The notes beneath the pieces were generated by a model. The model made no database searches. It saw only the letters and a list, made by a program, of their open reading frames with translations, and had not been told where the DNA came from. A DNA stretch of 64,000 bases from Thereva unica (taxonomy: Eukaryota > Arthropoda > Insecta > Diptera > Therevidae): the NCBI GenBank assembly GCA_949987705.1, contig OX465281.1:177582516-177646515 (forward strand), written 5' to 3'. Of the stretch, positions 1-11,482 are shown piece by piece. The translations under genes were made by a program, and so were the position numbers. Within the stretch, counting starts at the first letter, position 1; each line of letters opens with the position of its first letter.

Positions 1-140
1 TGGACAAGGACGCTCAGAGCTTAGGGGTGCCAAACTGGATGATATCGGCTCCGAATCGGGACCGATGGAGAGAAGAGTTTGGATAGGCCACAACCGGACA
101 CGGCTGTAGAGCCGTTAAAGAAGAAGATCTGCCTACATAT
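1..140 (+). pseudogene. C-terminal remnant of a LINE reverse transcriptase (RTE-like)
   Basis: One frame reads PNWMISAPNRDRWREEFG, a stop, and then a basic tail. The pattern of a W..x..DR.RWR motif near the end is typical of the C-terminus of RTE-like and related LINE proteins in animals. The piece begins outside the window and has at least one in-frame stop, so it is a dead 3' end. A related C-terminal motif occurs in the fragment at 35.2-35.9 kb, but the two are too diverged to call the same family. Confidence 0.4.
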
Positions 141-1587
141 GTACATTTCATGGTGATTTATCGTAAAATAGTGTCTGGTATGTCTGGATTAAATGTTGAA
201 GTTCTCATCATATTCTTCATTTTTCATCAAAGTTTCTGATAATGTACTACATTCATTTTTTTACAACTTAGTCATTTAACTCTTGTACGTTCGCATACAT
301 GCTTCATTAATTTAGCGAAAGTATTGATAATCCTGGTTTATTTAAACTCGAGTAAAAATAATTTTGTTGGCTAATTTTCTTAAAAGCATACACGCGGTGC
401 ACCTAGTACGTATAGCCAACCACCGCGCATGCCACACCGGTATGCACGTTCCCCCCACAGGCAAGCATTCATCTGGTGGAAGTAAGCATGCTGCCCTACC
501 GCTACAGGCATGAATATTTATAATTGCATCCGCATCGCCATAGACCATTCCAAACGCAAGTATTGGTTTACTGTCCAATGATGAGTCAGTTTACTTGAGT
601 ATGCTATTGGCACCCTTGGCACCCGGCCAATTGCCTGTTTTTTTCATCCCATACAATCTTTTACAGAGCCAATTAATTTTAAAGGGAGCAAAAAGAAATG
701 CAAAAAACAATCAACCTTTTTTGAAATTCTTCTTCTATCTAGGGGTAGTTTTACTCCCTTAAGGGTTGAAAATAATTTAGTTTTAGCTGATAAAACCGAT
801 TTTGAAGCATAAAGTTGAAAAAACATTTTTTACAGACCTTTATATTTTCAGTCAATGTAGGGATAGTTTCAGCCCTTTACTATTATCCCTTATCATAAAA
901 TTTGGCTCGCCTTGTTATAAATCAACCACTTTTGAAAATAAATATTGCAAAAAATGTACATATTTCATTGGATTGTTTTTGATTATAATTAAAATTATCG
1001 CGAAAACCCTTTAAAAGGGAATTTTTAAGCATTTATAAAGGTGACATGCATATTTTAAGACTGTGGGACCCCGATTTTCGTAATCAGCGACCCAAAAAAG
1101 TTTAAAAAATTGTAATTTAAAAAGGGGAAAGGTCCAGCACATCTCACCAAAGGGGAAGTGGGTGCCAATTTAAAGCAAGAGCACCTCACACATTTAATTT
1201 AACACTCCCTTTTGGTATTTATTCTAAGCACGCAAACCACTGACATACGGGTTTAACAGCTTCGATTTTATCAATTGAAGCGTGCAAAAAGTATTTTATA
1301 TTGGAGACAATTACAAATTAAACGTAAGAAACATTTTTGTTTACATCGTTTGACATTTTAAGAAAGTCTCAAGTGTTTATACCGTAACTTCCCGGCAGTG
1401 CCACATGTTTGGCCACGCCAAAAAGCAGGTCCACTTGGTCAGGCTGCGTCAAAAATTCTTGTCGTGTATGCCGCTTGCCGCTTCCAACAAGTCAGTCAAC
1501 TCCAAAGTGTCCGCGGCATAGCCCCGGCTAGTGACCAATCCACAAGAAAAATCTGAAGTAGTTTACATAAAGGTGAATTTGTACTCC
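141..1587. other. no gene seen; AT-rich anonymous sequence
   Basis: I see no convincing gene. Bases 395-500 and 1,395-1,540 are richer in G+C than their surroundings. The second patch, read on minus, contains QPDQVDLLFGVAKHV, faintly like the protease region of BEL/gypsy polyproteins, but it is too short to call. The stretch 640-1,020 is diverged AT-rich sequence with short inverted words such as ACTCCCTTAAGGG. Confidence 0.5.
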
Positions 1588-1835
1588 TATCTATATATAT
1601 AAAAATGAATCTTTATTTTGTATGTAATCGATGTTTGCAAAATTGGCTGTATGAAATGACTGATTGGGTGTTGTTTGTGTTAGAAGACCTCAATAGCAAG
1701 GTTTATGTATATAGTTTTCATGATTATGTCTGTTGGTATTTTTGCAATGGCACTTGAAAAAGAATTGTCGATATCCCTATAGAAAATTTTTTTCTTCGCA
1801 ATAAATTGATATGATTTGTATGTGAAATGGGTTTG
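1588..1835 (+). mobile_element. possible Helitron-like (Helentron) 5' end
   Basis: The sequence TCTATATATATAAAAATGAA at about 1,590 resembles the 5' ends of non-autonomous Helitron-like elements in insects. A second start of similar type lies at about 32,957. No coding sequence follows directly, but Helitron Rep coding remnants begin about 800 bases downstream. The 3' hairpin was not located, so this is a weak call. Confidence 0.25.
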
Positions 1836-2402
1836 TTTTATTAAATGAAATAAAAAAAGTGAAATCTTTCTAAAAAGGATTGTAGCACCGATAGTGGTGT
1901 CAAATTATAAATGCATTAACCGAAACGTAACAGTAGTAACGTTAGAATGCGTTTACATGTTACTCTCATTAGGCTGGCGTACACGGGTCAATATTTAACA
2001 CTTGGTTAACCGGTTTGTTATCATACTCTCGGGTACATGGGTCTTGCTTCACCAAGATTAACTTATTATCTTTAGATGGGATATCAACGGCTATGGCCGA
2101 GTAATGTTTCTTTATCTATAAGGCCTTTGTGAATGTGTTAGTTTTTAATCAAAAATTTTTGTTGAAAAAGGTACAATACTTCCCTCTCTTGCTATTGACC
2201 CAATTTTTATGTTAAAATGGACTTTATTTAGTAGTTTTCGACAAAGGCATATGTGAAAAAGAACAAAAAATATCAAAATTGGCGCAGCCGAGCGGTTACT
2301 TTAACAATTTTAGTTAGGTTCAGCAAAGAAAATCGATACAGTTCGAAACGAACGTTGGAAAATCGTTGATGCATTGTGTGTCGGAAAGCATATGTCCAAT
2401 AT
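1836..2402. other. no gene seen; possibly 5' part of the Helitron remnant
   Basis: No reading frame of note. At 2,278-2,296 there is a TGGCGCAGCCGAGCGG stretch that resembles a retrotransposon primer-binding site complementary to a tRNA 3' end, but no LTR or gag is recognisable around it. Confidence 0.4.
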
Positions 2403-2431
2403 AAATATGGTCGTCAGATTTGTTCATAACT

Positions 2432-2447
2432 TTTACTTGCAATCCAC
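2432..2447 (+). repeat. target-site duplication, left copy
   Basis: TTTACTTGCAATCCAC, identical to 3,299-3,314. It marks the left border of the LINE insertion at 2,448. Confidence 0.9.
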
Positions 2448-3161
2448 GCGCTGGATCACATAAATGAGGGTCAGGTGCTGGGAAGAAGTATCCTTATAGC
2501 ACTGGACAATCAGGCTGTGATTAAGCGCATGAATCAGACAGAGATTAATGCGTCTCTGGCGTTGGAATGTGTCCAAAAACTGAACAGGTGTGCGCAACAA
2601 AACAACGTGACGCTAGCTTGGGTTAGAGGACATACAGGCATCGATGGGAACGAAAAGGCTGACAACCTGGCAAAACAGGGGTCAACCTCGGAATTCTGGG
2701 GACCGGAGCCATACTCTGCCATTGGCAGAGGGTTGGTAAGGAACTACATCGAGAAATGGGTCGCTGAGGAACACCGGAGACGGTGGGACGCTATGACCAC
2801 GTGTAGGCAGGCTAAGATGGTGCTTAAGTTGCCGATTACCGCAGCCAGAAGAAGGATCCTGCATATGCAAAGGAGAACCCTCAGATGGTTGGTGGCAATG
2901 ATTACAGGACACGGATGTTTCAGGTATCACCTAAAAAGAATGGGAATTCTGGAGGATGACACCTGTCGGATGTGCCTGGAGGAACCTGAGACGGCCACAC
3001 ACATAGTGTGTCACTGTCCGGCGGTGGCGAGGAAAAGGGCTGCCATAACTGGACTCCATTGGATGGAGGACATGAGGCAGACTCCCTTCAATCAGCTGCT
3101 TGCGATAACTAGGGGAGTCGAAGTAAGGGAGCCATGGGACAATCCACTGCAACCCCAATAA
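2448..3161 (+). pseudogene. 5'-truncated LINE ORF2: RNase H and C-terminal zinc knuckle
   Basis: Open from the first inserted base at 2,448 to a stop at 3,159-3,161. It covers the second half of an RNase H domain (IALDNQAVIKRM, then WVRGHTGIDGNEKADNLA) and a C-terminal cysteine/histidine knuckle CRMCLEEPETATHIVCHC. RNase H followed by such a knuckle is known for the I, LOA, R1 and related LINE clades. The endonuclease, reverse transcriptase and the first part of RNase H are missing because reverse transcription stopped early, which is normal for LINEs. There is no internal stop, so the insertion is probably fairly young. Confidence 0.85.
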
Positions 3162-3228
3162 GATGACTCTAGGCAGAGGGACGAAAAGGGACCCGCAAAT
3201 AGTGGTCTGATTCGATATCCCTCGAAAA

Positions 3229-3230
<2 letters not shown>

Positions 3231-3298
<68 letters not shown>
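3231..3298. repeat. (TA)n microsatellite, LINE 3' tail
   Basis: About 34 uninterrupted TA units. It lies exactly between the LINE 3' UTR and the target duplication, so it is most likely the tail of the LINE, perhaps expanded since insertion. Confidence 0.95.
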
Positions 3299-3302
<4 letters not shown>

Positions 3303-3314
3303 CTTGCAATCCAC
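3299..3314 (+). repeat. target-site duplication, right copy
   Basis: Exact copy of 2,432-2,447. The Helitron frame resumes with it (TCNPQWDE). Confidence 0.9.
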
Positions 3315-3839
3315 AATGGGATGAGACTGAATCATGATGCATGTTAGAAATATTCAAAGCGGTATTCAAGAGCATTGATTTCTGAAAATGTAATCGGGAA
3401 CAATGGTTACCCAATGTATCTTCGTCGACCGACTAAGGTCAATGGCAAAGAGATAACTTGGAAGGTTACGATTGTGAAGCTGACAATCGTTGGGTCGTAC
3501 TCTATTCGCCATTATTGTCCAAGACGTTCAATGCTCTCATAAATGTTGAATTTTGCAATTCTGTCGAATCAATCAAATTCATATTCAAATATATAATGAA
3601 GGGGAGCGACATGGCTGTTTTTGGTGCTGCTAATGCAATTGCGATCGGCAAAATAACACAATATTAAATGGGACGTAATGTTAGCAATAATCTAGCGGTA
3701 TGGCAATTTCTTTCATTCGCCATTCATAAAAGATATGCAACTGTTGTTCATTTGGTTGGTCATCTAGAAAATGGCCAGCGTATATATTGTACCACGGATA
3801 ATGCTGCGGAAAGAGCTGAATGGTAACCATCCACCACAT

Positions 3840-4286
3840 TGATGGGTGCAGCGAGGCGCAACGGGATCCAGCTAGTAATGATATAAAGCAAAGTCTGGGC
3901 GACAACGTAGCTAACATGCCAGAAAATCTATGCAGTAAGGCAGAGTGTACTTTAACTATTGCACACACAGTCCTGAGTTTCTTTGTCTCTTTTATCCCGT
4001 CCGCCCCATTTCCCATCGTTATACGAAAAATCTGACGATTTTTCAATGTGTAGAGCGTTACGCGTTACACGAATGAAACGATTCACTCTCAATGTAATTT
4101 TTTTAAGCAAACGTCCCTAAAGAAGTTTTACTTCAAAAATTTGTTCATTTTAGGAAAAAAAGGCAGAAAATAAATTAAGTCGCCTGTAAATTATAAACCT
4201 AATAGAAAAGTACGAGGAAAATCCTTGCTTATAGGATTTAAACTCTACTATTTCCAGGCTAGCGGACTTTATAAGCAAATCGTACG
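3840..4286. other. no gene seen between Helitron remnant and LINE
   Basis: Unassigned. The end next to 4,287 may hold decayed N-terminal endonuclease sequence of the LINE, because a frame from about 4,230 reads LLIGF and, in a shifted frame, LADFISKSYGDVA, but this cannot be shown without a relative. Confidence 0.4.
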
Positions 4287-6896
4287 GTGATGTCGCCGCA
4301 TCTATTAAGTTCCTTGTTTAGAAATGATCGTCGTGGGCGTGTTGGAGGAGGTGTATCGATCTACGTACATAATACCTTAAAAACAACTCCTCTTAAAATT
4401 TCGTCACCTGGTGAAATTGTTGAATTCATTGGTGTTGAAGTGGCATCTGATTGTGAAAGTTTAGCCGTATTTAGTGTTTACTCTCCTCCAGGCACCTTCA
4501 ATCCGTGTAACTTTGTTGAACTTACCGAATCACTCAATCCTGTCGTTCAGAAGTATCGCGACGTTATTGTTTGTGGTGATTTTAATGTAAACGCTCTGAA
4601 AGCAGGCTCTGCAGCGGATGAATTGTCCTATCTCCTACTAACATTAGATCTAAAGGCTCTCAATAATCAACCGACCTATTACAATGCGTCCTCCCCCTCC
4701 CAGTTAGATTATATGTTGACTACAAACATTCTTAAGGTACTATTTCATAACCAGATTTCGCCTCCAAGCAACTTTGATCATGATTTTCTCTTTATGACGT
4801 ATAAGATGAGATTGGCGGCTATTCCTAAAGTTATTTCCTTCGTTTATCGTGACTTTAAGAATATTGAGAAAGATCTCTTGAAGACTGAGTGTAGTTGTAT
4901 GACTTGGGATAATGTATATCGAGAGGAGACTCTAGATGGAAAGGTGCAAAATTTAACATATAGTTTATTAAATCTATTTGATCGTTATGTCCCTCTAAAG
5001 ATGTGTCGTGTACGTCGGCGGAGGTGTCCTTGGATTACTGATAACATCCATCGGGCAATGGCTGAGAGAGATTACCTCATTAAACAGTACCGGAGAAACA
5101 AGGAAGCATTGATATACAGCAGGTATAAAGCTGTGCGTAATAGGGTAACAGCTATGATTCGCTCTGCAAAAAGAACATATTTTGCCTCTAAATTGGACAC
5201 CAATCAGCCTTTGAAAAAGTTATGGAGGAATATTCGCAGTTTGGGAATACATGGCAGTGATGATTACAAAACTGCTATGGACCCAAATGTACTAAACAAT
5301 TTCTTTGTGAATAGAAGTGTTCAATATTCTGACATTTTGTGTCGCAATTCAAATGGTCAGGCTGATGTGGGGTTTAGTTTTAGATGCACTGAGGCCTCTG
5401 AAGTACTTACAGCTATACACTCTATTAAGTCGAATGCCACAGGATTCGACTCTTTAACACCCGTATTCTTGAAATTGTTAGTACCTTTTATTGTGAGTCC
5501 TCTAGTCCATATTTTCAACTTTTGTTTGACTACCTCCCAATTCCCGACTGAGTGGAAAAAGGCATTGGTGGTTCCTGTACCCAAGAAATCGTCCCCATCG
5601 GAGCCTGGTGATTTTCGTCCTATCAGTCTACTGTGTTTCTTTGCGAAAGTTTTTGAAAAAGTCGTGCACAGCCAAATAATGCAATATGTCAAACAACACA
5701 ATCTCTTATCCAAATGGCAGTCTGGTTTTCGACCGAATTATAGCTGCGAGACAGCCTTATTAAAAGTTACTTCGGACATCCACGAGGCGCTCGATAAGGA
5801 TCACTTAGCTGTTTTAGTTTTGCTTGACTTTAGCAAAGCCTTTGACTCGGTAAATCACCAAAAGCTTCTTAGTAAGCTTAAAAGGGATTTTAACTTTTCA
5901 TCTTCGGCTGTGAAGTTGATATGTAATTTTCTGGCTGTCAGGTCCCAAGTTGTTAAAGTGGGAAATGACTACTCGTCCGCTGCGTCTCTTTATTTGGGTG
6001 TGCCTCAAGGTTCAATTCTTGGCCCACTTTTATTCAGCCTGTACATAAATGACCTACCAAGAGTAGTACGAAATTGTGCTATCCACTTATATGCTGATGA
6101 TGTCCAATTGTATCTCACTCGTCCGGTTGGGCTAATTGAGGACTGTATTGTGCGAATAAACGAAGACCTGCAATGTGTTCATGAATGGTCTCAGACCAAT
6201 AGCCTGTTGCTTAATCCATCTAAATCAATCTGCTTAGCTGTTTATAGAGACATCATAGACACAAGAGTATTACCACCGGTCGTATTAAATAATGCCGTTA
6301 TTGACTATGTGCATTCTGCGAAAAGTCTGGGTATTCAACTGAACTCCAGTTTTAGTTGCTGCAGTCATGTTCGTTCGACTCTGGGTAAAATTTATAGTAG
6401 CCTAAGGCAGCTGTGGATTAGCTCGGTTAGCGTACCTCCTGGGTTACGAATGAAGTTAGCTAAAGCTGTCGTGTTACCTCACTTTATGTATGGTAGCCTT
6501 ATCTTTCCCAAGTTGGATTCTGTATGTGCGAGGAAAATAACGGTGGCATTTAATGATGTCATTAGGTATATCTACAACCTCACCAGAGGAAGTCACATTT
6601 CCAGATTCGTCAATTCGTTTGTTGGTACATCCATTGAGACTTATTGTGCAAGGCGTGCTCTTGCCTTTCTTCATAAATTAATACTTACTAAGAGCCCAGA
6701 TTACCTACATGAAAAGTTAGTGTTTTTGAGATCTAACAGATTTCTCCAGCTCCTTATACCAAGGTGTAATTCTCGCTTTGGTGAGCGTTCTTTCTTTGTC
6801 CAGGCTGTTCGTAGGTGGAATTCTCTTCCGAGTCATGTGCAAACTGAGGGATCCAGCGGGGTGTTCTGCAAGTTGATTAAGAACGCAGAATTGTAG
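4287..6896 (+). CDS. LINE endonuclease/reverse transcriptase (CR1/Jockey group), 869 residues
   Basis: The protein copies its own RNA into DNA at a nicked target. An apurinic-type endonuclease comes first (RGRVGGGVSIYV near residue 20, YSPPGTFNP, GDFNVN at about 97, SQLDY, FDHD). The reverse transcriptase follows with FRPISLL near 450, LLDFSKAFDSVNH, GVPQGSILGPLLFSLYIND and the catalytic YADD at residues 602-605. A thumb and C-terminal region follow, ending about 20 bases before the 3' UTR. There is no RNase H domain, as in CR1, L2 and most Jockey relatives. The start is inside the endonuclease: the usual first strand (the N-terminal asparagine motif and the ETW motif) is absent, so the copy is 5'-truncated by perhaps 60-80 residues. 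No internal stop or frameshift is visible, which is unusual here. A related fragment is at 40.5-41.3 kb. The exact clade is not decided. Confidence 0.9.
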   Translation: MMSPHLLSSLFRNDRRGRVGGGVSIYVHNTLKTTPLKISSPGEIVEFIGVEVASDCESLAVFSVYSPPGTFNPCNFVELTESLNPVVQKYRDVIVCGDFNVNALKAGSAADELSYLLLTLDLKALNNQPTYYNASSPSQLDYMLTTNILKVLFHNQISPPSNFDHDFLFMTYKMRLAAIPKVISFVYRDFKNIEKDLLKTECSCMTWDNVYREETLDGKVQNLTYSLLNLFDRYVPLKMCRVRRRRCPWITDNIHRAMAERDYLIKQYRRNKEALIYSRYKAVRNRVTAMIRSAKRTYFASKLDTNQPLKKLWRNIRSLGIHGSDDYKTAMDPNVLNNFFVNRSVQYSDILCRNSNGQADVGFSFRCTEASEVLTAIHSIKSNATGFDSLTPVFLKLLVPFIVSPLVHIFNFCLTTSQFPTEWKKALVVPVPKKSSPSEPGDFRPISLLCFFAKVFEKVVHSQIMQYVKQHNLLSKWQSGFRPNYSCETALLKVTSDIHEALDKDHLAVLVLLDFSKAFDSVNHQKLLSKLKRDFNFSSSAVKLICNFLAVRSQVVKVGNDYSSAASLYLGVPQGSILGPLLFSLYINDLPRVVRNCAIHLYADDVQLYLTRPVGLIEDCIVRINEDLQCVHEWSQTNSLLLNPSKSICLAVYRDIIDTRVLPPVVLNNAVIDYVHSAKSLGIQLNSSFSCCSHVRSTLGKIYSSLRQLWISSVSVPPGLRMKLAKAVVLPHFMYGSLIFPKLDSVCARKITVAFNDVIRYIYNLTRGSHISRFVNSFVGTSIETYCARRALAFLHKLILTKSPDYLHEKLVFLRSNRFLQLLIPRCNSRFGERSFFVQAVRRWNSLPSHVQTEGSSGVFCKLIKNAEL

Positions 6897-7175
6897 TCAT
6901 GTTTATGGATGCTACACATGTCATTCTCTAAATTGTCTTTCCCTAAATTGTTCTTGAAATTATTTGTAATTTTAGTTCTTAGCTTAAGATTGTTCATTAT
7001 TGTAATTTTATTTCAGTTGTTACTATTACTATTATTATTATTATCATCATTCTGTCACGCCTGAATTGTATTTTCTATTGTGTAGTGCTATATAAGATGT
7101 TGTAATCTTCAGCGCTTTTTATAATAAATTATTTGATTTGATTTGATTATTTGATTTGATTTGATATTTGATTTG
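6897..7175 (+). mobile_element. LINE 3' UTR and (TTTGATTTGA)n tail
   Basis: AT-rich 3' UTR with a (TTA)n run at 7,025-7,045, an AATAAA-like word at about 7,122, then tandem ATTTGATTTG units at 7,130-7,175. Short tandem 3' tails are known in CR1/L2-type LINEs, where they serve as the site recognised by the reverse transcriptase. Confidence 0.75.
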
Positions 7176-9290
7176 TTATTTATTGCCCAAATAAATTAAA
7201 TTTTTCAGCAAATTAAGTTCGATATCAAAGATTGACTCAATATTTTTTCCCTACATTTCCCTTCACTACCCATGTCTTCAATAATGTGCGGTAATAATAA
7301 CACAGTCAAGGAATCATGTATACTGGTCAAGGACATTTTAGAAATGAACTGACTTGCAAGTTGACCGAACGTAATCAACTCATTGTCAGTGGATTTGACA
7401 AACAGAGTCAGTACTGGCAGTCAGCTGAACTGACTCGTGTAATAGCCGGGTAATAGAATATAAAATAATATACAATTACCTAAAAAACAAGCCCATTTAT
7501 GTTGCTCTACCATAATCGGTGTGGGAGTTATTAACGTTTAAGTAGTGATTAAACACTAACATAAAAGGTGGTGTGCCAACCGCTAAAAAATGTTGACACT
7601 TTAATTTGGTTTTAGTTTGAAACTGTTTGTCTATAGGTTACTTTTTTTGCAGCTAGATCTCGCTATATTAGCTCTGCAGTCACCGCCAGTTAATCCGAAG
7701 TTAACAATATCTAGGAAACTAAAGATCACTATCAATCAGCTGTACTAGCACCAAACAAGTAGGCACCTATCTACAGATCCATTTTACTGTGGATTCCTCT
7801 TCAATTAGAAAAGAATTATTCTTAAACAACTTATTATGCGCTTAAATATTTCAACGACTTTAAGTCTACTAAACATACTCTTTTGTACATTTTAAATTCT
7901 CATTATTAGTTGCTAATAAAAAATCTGCAAAACTTTTTTCTTGAAAACATAAAATTTTCATCTGAAAAGCTTTTTGCTTTTTTTTGTTGCCCTTCCCAAA
8001 AAGAAAGTTTCATATTTTAAGGCTTTTCCTGTGAAGGAAAAAATACTACCAAAAATTATAAATTTTATTTTTATATGAAAAATTAATTTCAAACACATCT
8101 AAGAACATTAATTGTATTTGTGTATCCTTGAAAAAGGATATTTCCTCGCCTTTATTAACTCTTTTTGATCTTATAACGGGTTTGTGCTCTACAATCAAAG
8201 AGACACAAACATGTGCCTTATTATAACTGCCGAAAGTATTACAAGGGAAACATTTTCTCTATTCAAACTCGATTTTGCTCCATGCCCAAAGGATAATAAG
8301 GATTCTGTCAGTTATTATAAACATGAGGCTATAAGTATATATTTTTCCCTTGTTTTGTTGTTGTTGCCGTTGTAAATATACATACATAATTTATTGACAA
8401 GACTCAAAGAGCTGTGACGTATTTGCAAATAAACGGGGAAAGGATGTTTTCGGGCAGAACGAACCAAACTTTTTTGGATACTAAATACTCGAGCAACATT
8501 TTTTTGTCGTGTTTATATATACACTTAAAGCTTTGTTTGAGTTTCAGAAGCTTTACTCAACATGTTTCGGATTGTTAATATTTTGAACGTAAGCTTTGGG
8601 AGTGTCCTTTTCGAAAAAAGCTCCCCTTAAGCGATTTCATGAAAATGTGTGAAAGTTTTTCATAGTGGAAAGTTTATAAACATTTATGAAAATTCATCTG
8701 AGGACACCAAAAAAATGCCGTAAATCATTTTCAAAGGCATTACCTTGGTGCTCATGACGATTTTGTAAATCGTTTTAGAAACTTTTCATTCAACAGTTAA
8801 GGGATTTCTGGTGGCATTTAAGAGACACACTTTCTCTCTCTGTGGGTGGAAAGCTTTTAACTTTTTAGACATTTTCCTCAAAGCTTTTAAGAGAAAATTC
8901 TTATGGGAAAATTTTGAATGAAAGCGCCTATAGATATATTACAGTAAAACTTTCTCTGAGTGCAACTCACAGGGAATCAAAATGAAAATGACTATTATTG
9001 TTTTTCTTTTTGCTGGTATCGTCGTTCGCTATTTTTGGGGGCAGGGGTGGTTAGAAAGAGCTTTTTTATGTTACTTACAGCATCATCTGTGAACGGTAGA
9101 CCATCCTTAAGATACCAGTCCAGCCAACGTGTTGCTTCTCTCCAGACACGGGATTCAGTTGAACTTTTCCCATGCTTCGGTTATGTGGTGTACGCGGAAC
9201 TTTATCGGTTGAAGACTTTCCCTCCAATCCGAATTTCCTCTCCTTTTTCCACGAATTATAAAACCAAAAAGTAAAAAAAAAAACCGACAA
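7176..9290. other. no gene seen
   Basis: Mostly AT-rich. The word CGTGTAATAGCCGGGTAA at about 7,434 resembles, inverted, the outer end of the Harbinger element at 62.4 kb, and may be one end of a decayed element. On minus, 9,079-9,180 is open for 34 codons (contains ESRVWREATRWLDWYL) and is followed by a perfect GTAAGT donor, so it could be an exon, but it is too short to call. Confidence 0.4.
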
Positions 9291-11482
9291 AATAAAAATT
9301 ACGGCAACAACAAAAAATAAAATTACGTAATACTTTTTTGGTGTTTAGTCCTTTTAGTCCTGCGTGCCCGCCCTTTAAAATTACACGTACATATATATTT
9401 TATTAGTCGAGTGTGTCCATTAATAGCAAAAATTTGTTAATGTTTTTTATAGTGTGCTTTTTTATATTATTAAACAGAAAATAAAACATAATATGAATTT
9501 TGAAAATTATTATTAATTTATTTTTTTAATATACAATTTTATAAACAAAAAAAAAATAACAAGTTTAATACAATACTGAGAATGTTTCCTAAATGTTGTT
9601 AAATATTTTGAGAGGATGGCTCTTTCTGCAACTAGTGTGCATTTAAAAAGTGAATGGTATTTATTCGCGCTTATAACAGGAATTTATATATCATGATTTT
9701 TAATAAATTAAATAAATAAACAAAACAAAAACATAACATAAAACTATAATATAAAAATAATAAAAAAAAAAAAAAAACATTAATAAAAAAGAAGGCTGAA
9801 AAGCGCTTTTTTCTATAACAAAAAAAAAACATTACTATAATTACTATAAATAAAAACGGGAATTTTAGTACTAAATATTGTAAAATTGTTAACAATTTCA
9901 TAAGCAAAAACAAAAATAAGTGTAAAAATATATCTAAACAATCTCAAGTGGTGCCCAACGGTTTCTTTAGTAAAAAAATTAAAAAATAAATAAATAATTG
10001 AAACAAAAAAATTAGTGCTGTTAAATAAAATTTGTTACAACAAAACAAAAAACTAACTATAAATATAAATTAATCTAGTTTAAACCTAACTATATTTAAT
10101 AAAAAAAACACAAAAACAACAAATTCTCCTACACAAGAATCTATTTAAACCAAAATGTTTTTATACCAAAAAAAATATTCGAATTAGTAACAAGTAAAAA
10201 GAAAGGAGGATTTCGAAAATAGTGTTTTAAAAAAAGAATAAATTAAATTTAAAATTAAAAAAATCAACCAAAAATTGTTTATCGAGTGTTTTCTTTATTT
10301 ATTACATAATTGTTAAAAAAGGTGTTGAAAATTGTGAAAATAAAAATAGTTCTACAACTCGTTCTCATTTACACAAAATAAAATAAAATAAAAAATATAA
10401 ATAAAAAAATAAAGATGTGTTAATTATTCGATTAAATCAAAATAAAAAAAAATTGTGTTAAAAATGCTTTTATTTTAACAAAAAAAAAGTGTAACTGTTA
10501 CCATTTATGTATATATATTTTTATGTTACAACCGAAGAATAGTGCAAAAAATACCTTTATTTAAAAGAAAATTAATAAAAATATTAAATTAAATAAAATT
10601 TTGTTTCTGGCCGTCGAAGTATAAAACGAGAAAGATTTGGATACAGAAAAGGAGTAATGTAACAAAATAAGCATATATTTATTTTATTTTTTAATTATTT
10701 ACTTTTAAAAACAACGGAGATAAAACTTGGTTGTACTGCTTCCAAAGCACATAAAAAAATTTTAATTAAAAAATGGCACAAAAAAACTAATAATAAATCT
10801 AATGCAAAACGCATGTTTATTTTATTTTTAACCAAGTTTCGTCTTTTAATTAATTGCTATATTTATTATTATTATATAAATTTATAAACAAAAAAATAAT
10901 AATAAAAACGATACCATTTTCTTCTTCTATGAACATCGAAACAACGAAATATTAAAAACAATCTATAAATCATTTTCATTCAAAGTTAAAGTAAATAAAT
11001 AATTCTTAAATGCATAAAGGGGAAATTACTTCCAATTGTTTAATTTTAAACATCTGTGGGGAAATTGTTTTAAATTTTTTGGGTGATTATTTAATATTTT
11101 GCATGCCACACCCATTTAAAAGGCGCTGTGTATATGGTATTTGTTACTTTGGATACATATGGATTAATAGCGAGACATCTGCTCTTATAGTCGTCTCGTT
11201 TTTATTGACTAATCAAGTTTTCAGAGTTTATAAACAAATTTGTAATTTTATGGAGGAATAATAAAAAAACAGTTTTTTTTTATTTTATAATTAGCTATCG
11301 AATTAAGTGTTGAAAAATCGAGTTTTAATATGAATTTGTTTTGTTTTTAAACAAATTGAAAAATGTTTTACTAAGAAAAAATTGTTTGCAATGTCAAGCT
11401 TCTATCTTTTTGACACATAAAAAAACGATTTATTTGAGCTACGGTTGGACAAAAAACCAAATCTCTACATAACTTAAGAAGT
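9291..11482. other. extremely AT-rich block, no gene
   Basis: Runs of A and T with few G or C, from 9,290 to about 11,400. Composition differs sharply from both flanks. No transposon ends or coding sequence recognised. A loose inverted pair TAAAACTTGGTT (10,722) and AACCAAGTTTCGTC (10,829) is present. It could be a long UTR or intron of an unseen gene, or AT-rich spacer. Confidence 0.5.

Larger units (their letters stand above)
2448..3298 (+). mobile_element. 851-bp LINE insertion with (TA)n 3' tail
   Basis: The unit runs from the base after the left duplication to the base before the right one. It holds the RNase H coding piece, a short 3' UTR and a (TA)n tail instead of poly(A). It sits inside the Helitron motif FITFTCNP, so it is younger than the Helitron. 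Confidence 0.9.
2403..3839 (+). pseudogene. Helitron Rep/helicase-like remnant, split by a LINE insertion
   Basis: Helitrons encode a large Rep-helicase protein for rolling-circle transposition. Joined across the LINE at 2,448-3,298 the frame reads DLFITFTCNP, followed by GNNGYPMYLRR, then after a frameshift DNRWVVLYSPLL, INVEFCNSVESIKFIFKYI, and after a stop at 3,665-3,667 LENGQRIY. These are in the order found in the Helitron helicase-like N-terminal domain. The remnant has at least one frameshift (near 3,455), one in-frame stop and the LINE insertion, so it is dead. The helicase part is missing. Downstream sequence to 4,280 shows no more Helitron coding. Confidence 0.85.

Noticed and set aside
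1395..1540. BEL/gypsy protease fragment on minus
   Set aside because: The resemblance (PDQVDLLFG) is short and without the catalytic DTG/DSG.
2278..2296. TGGCGCAGCCGAGCGG as a retrotransposon primer-binding site or a tRNA-Ser D-arm
   Set aside because: No LTR, gag or rest of a tRNA around it; Helitron sequence follows shortly.
9079..9180. Coding exon on minus with GTAAGT donor
   Set aside because: Only 34 codons, preceded by a stop and no convincing acceptor; kept as a hint only.
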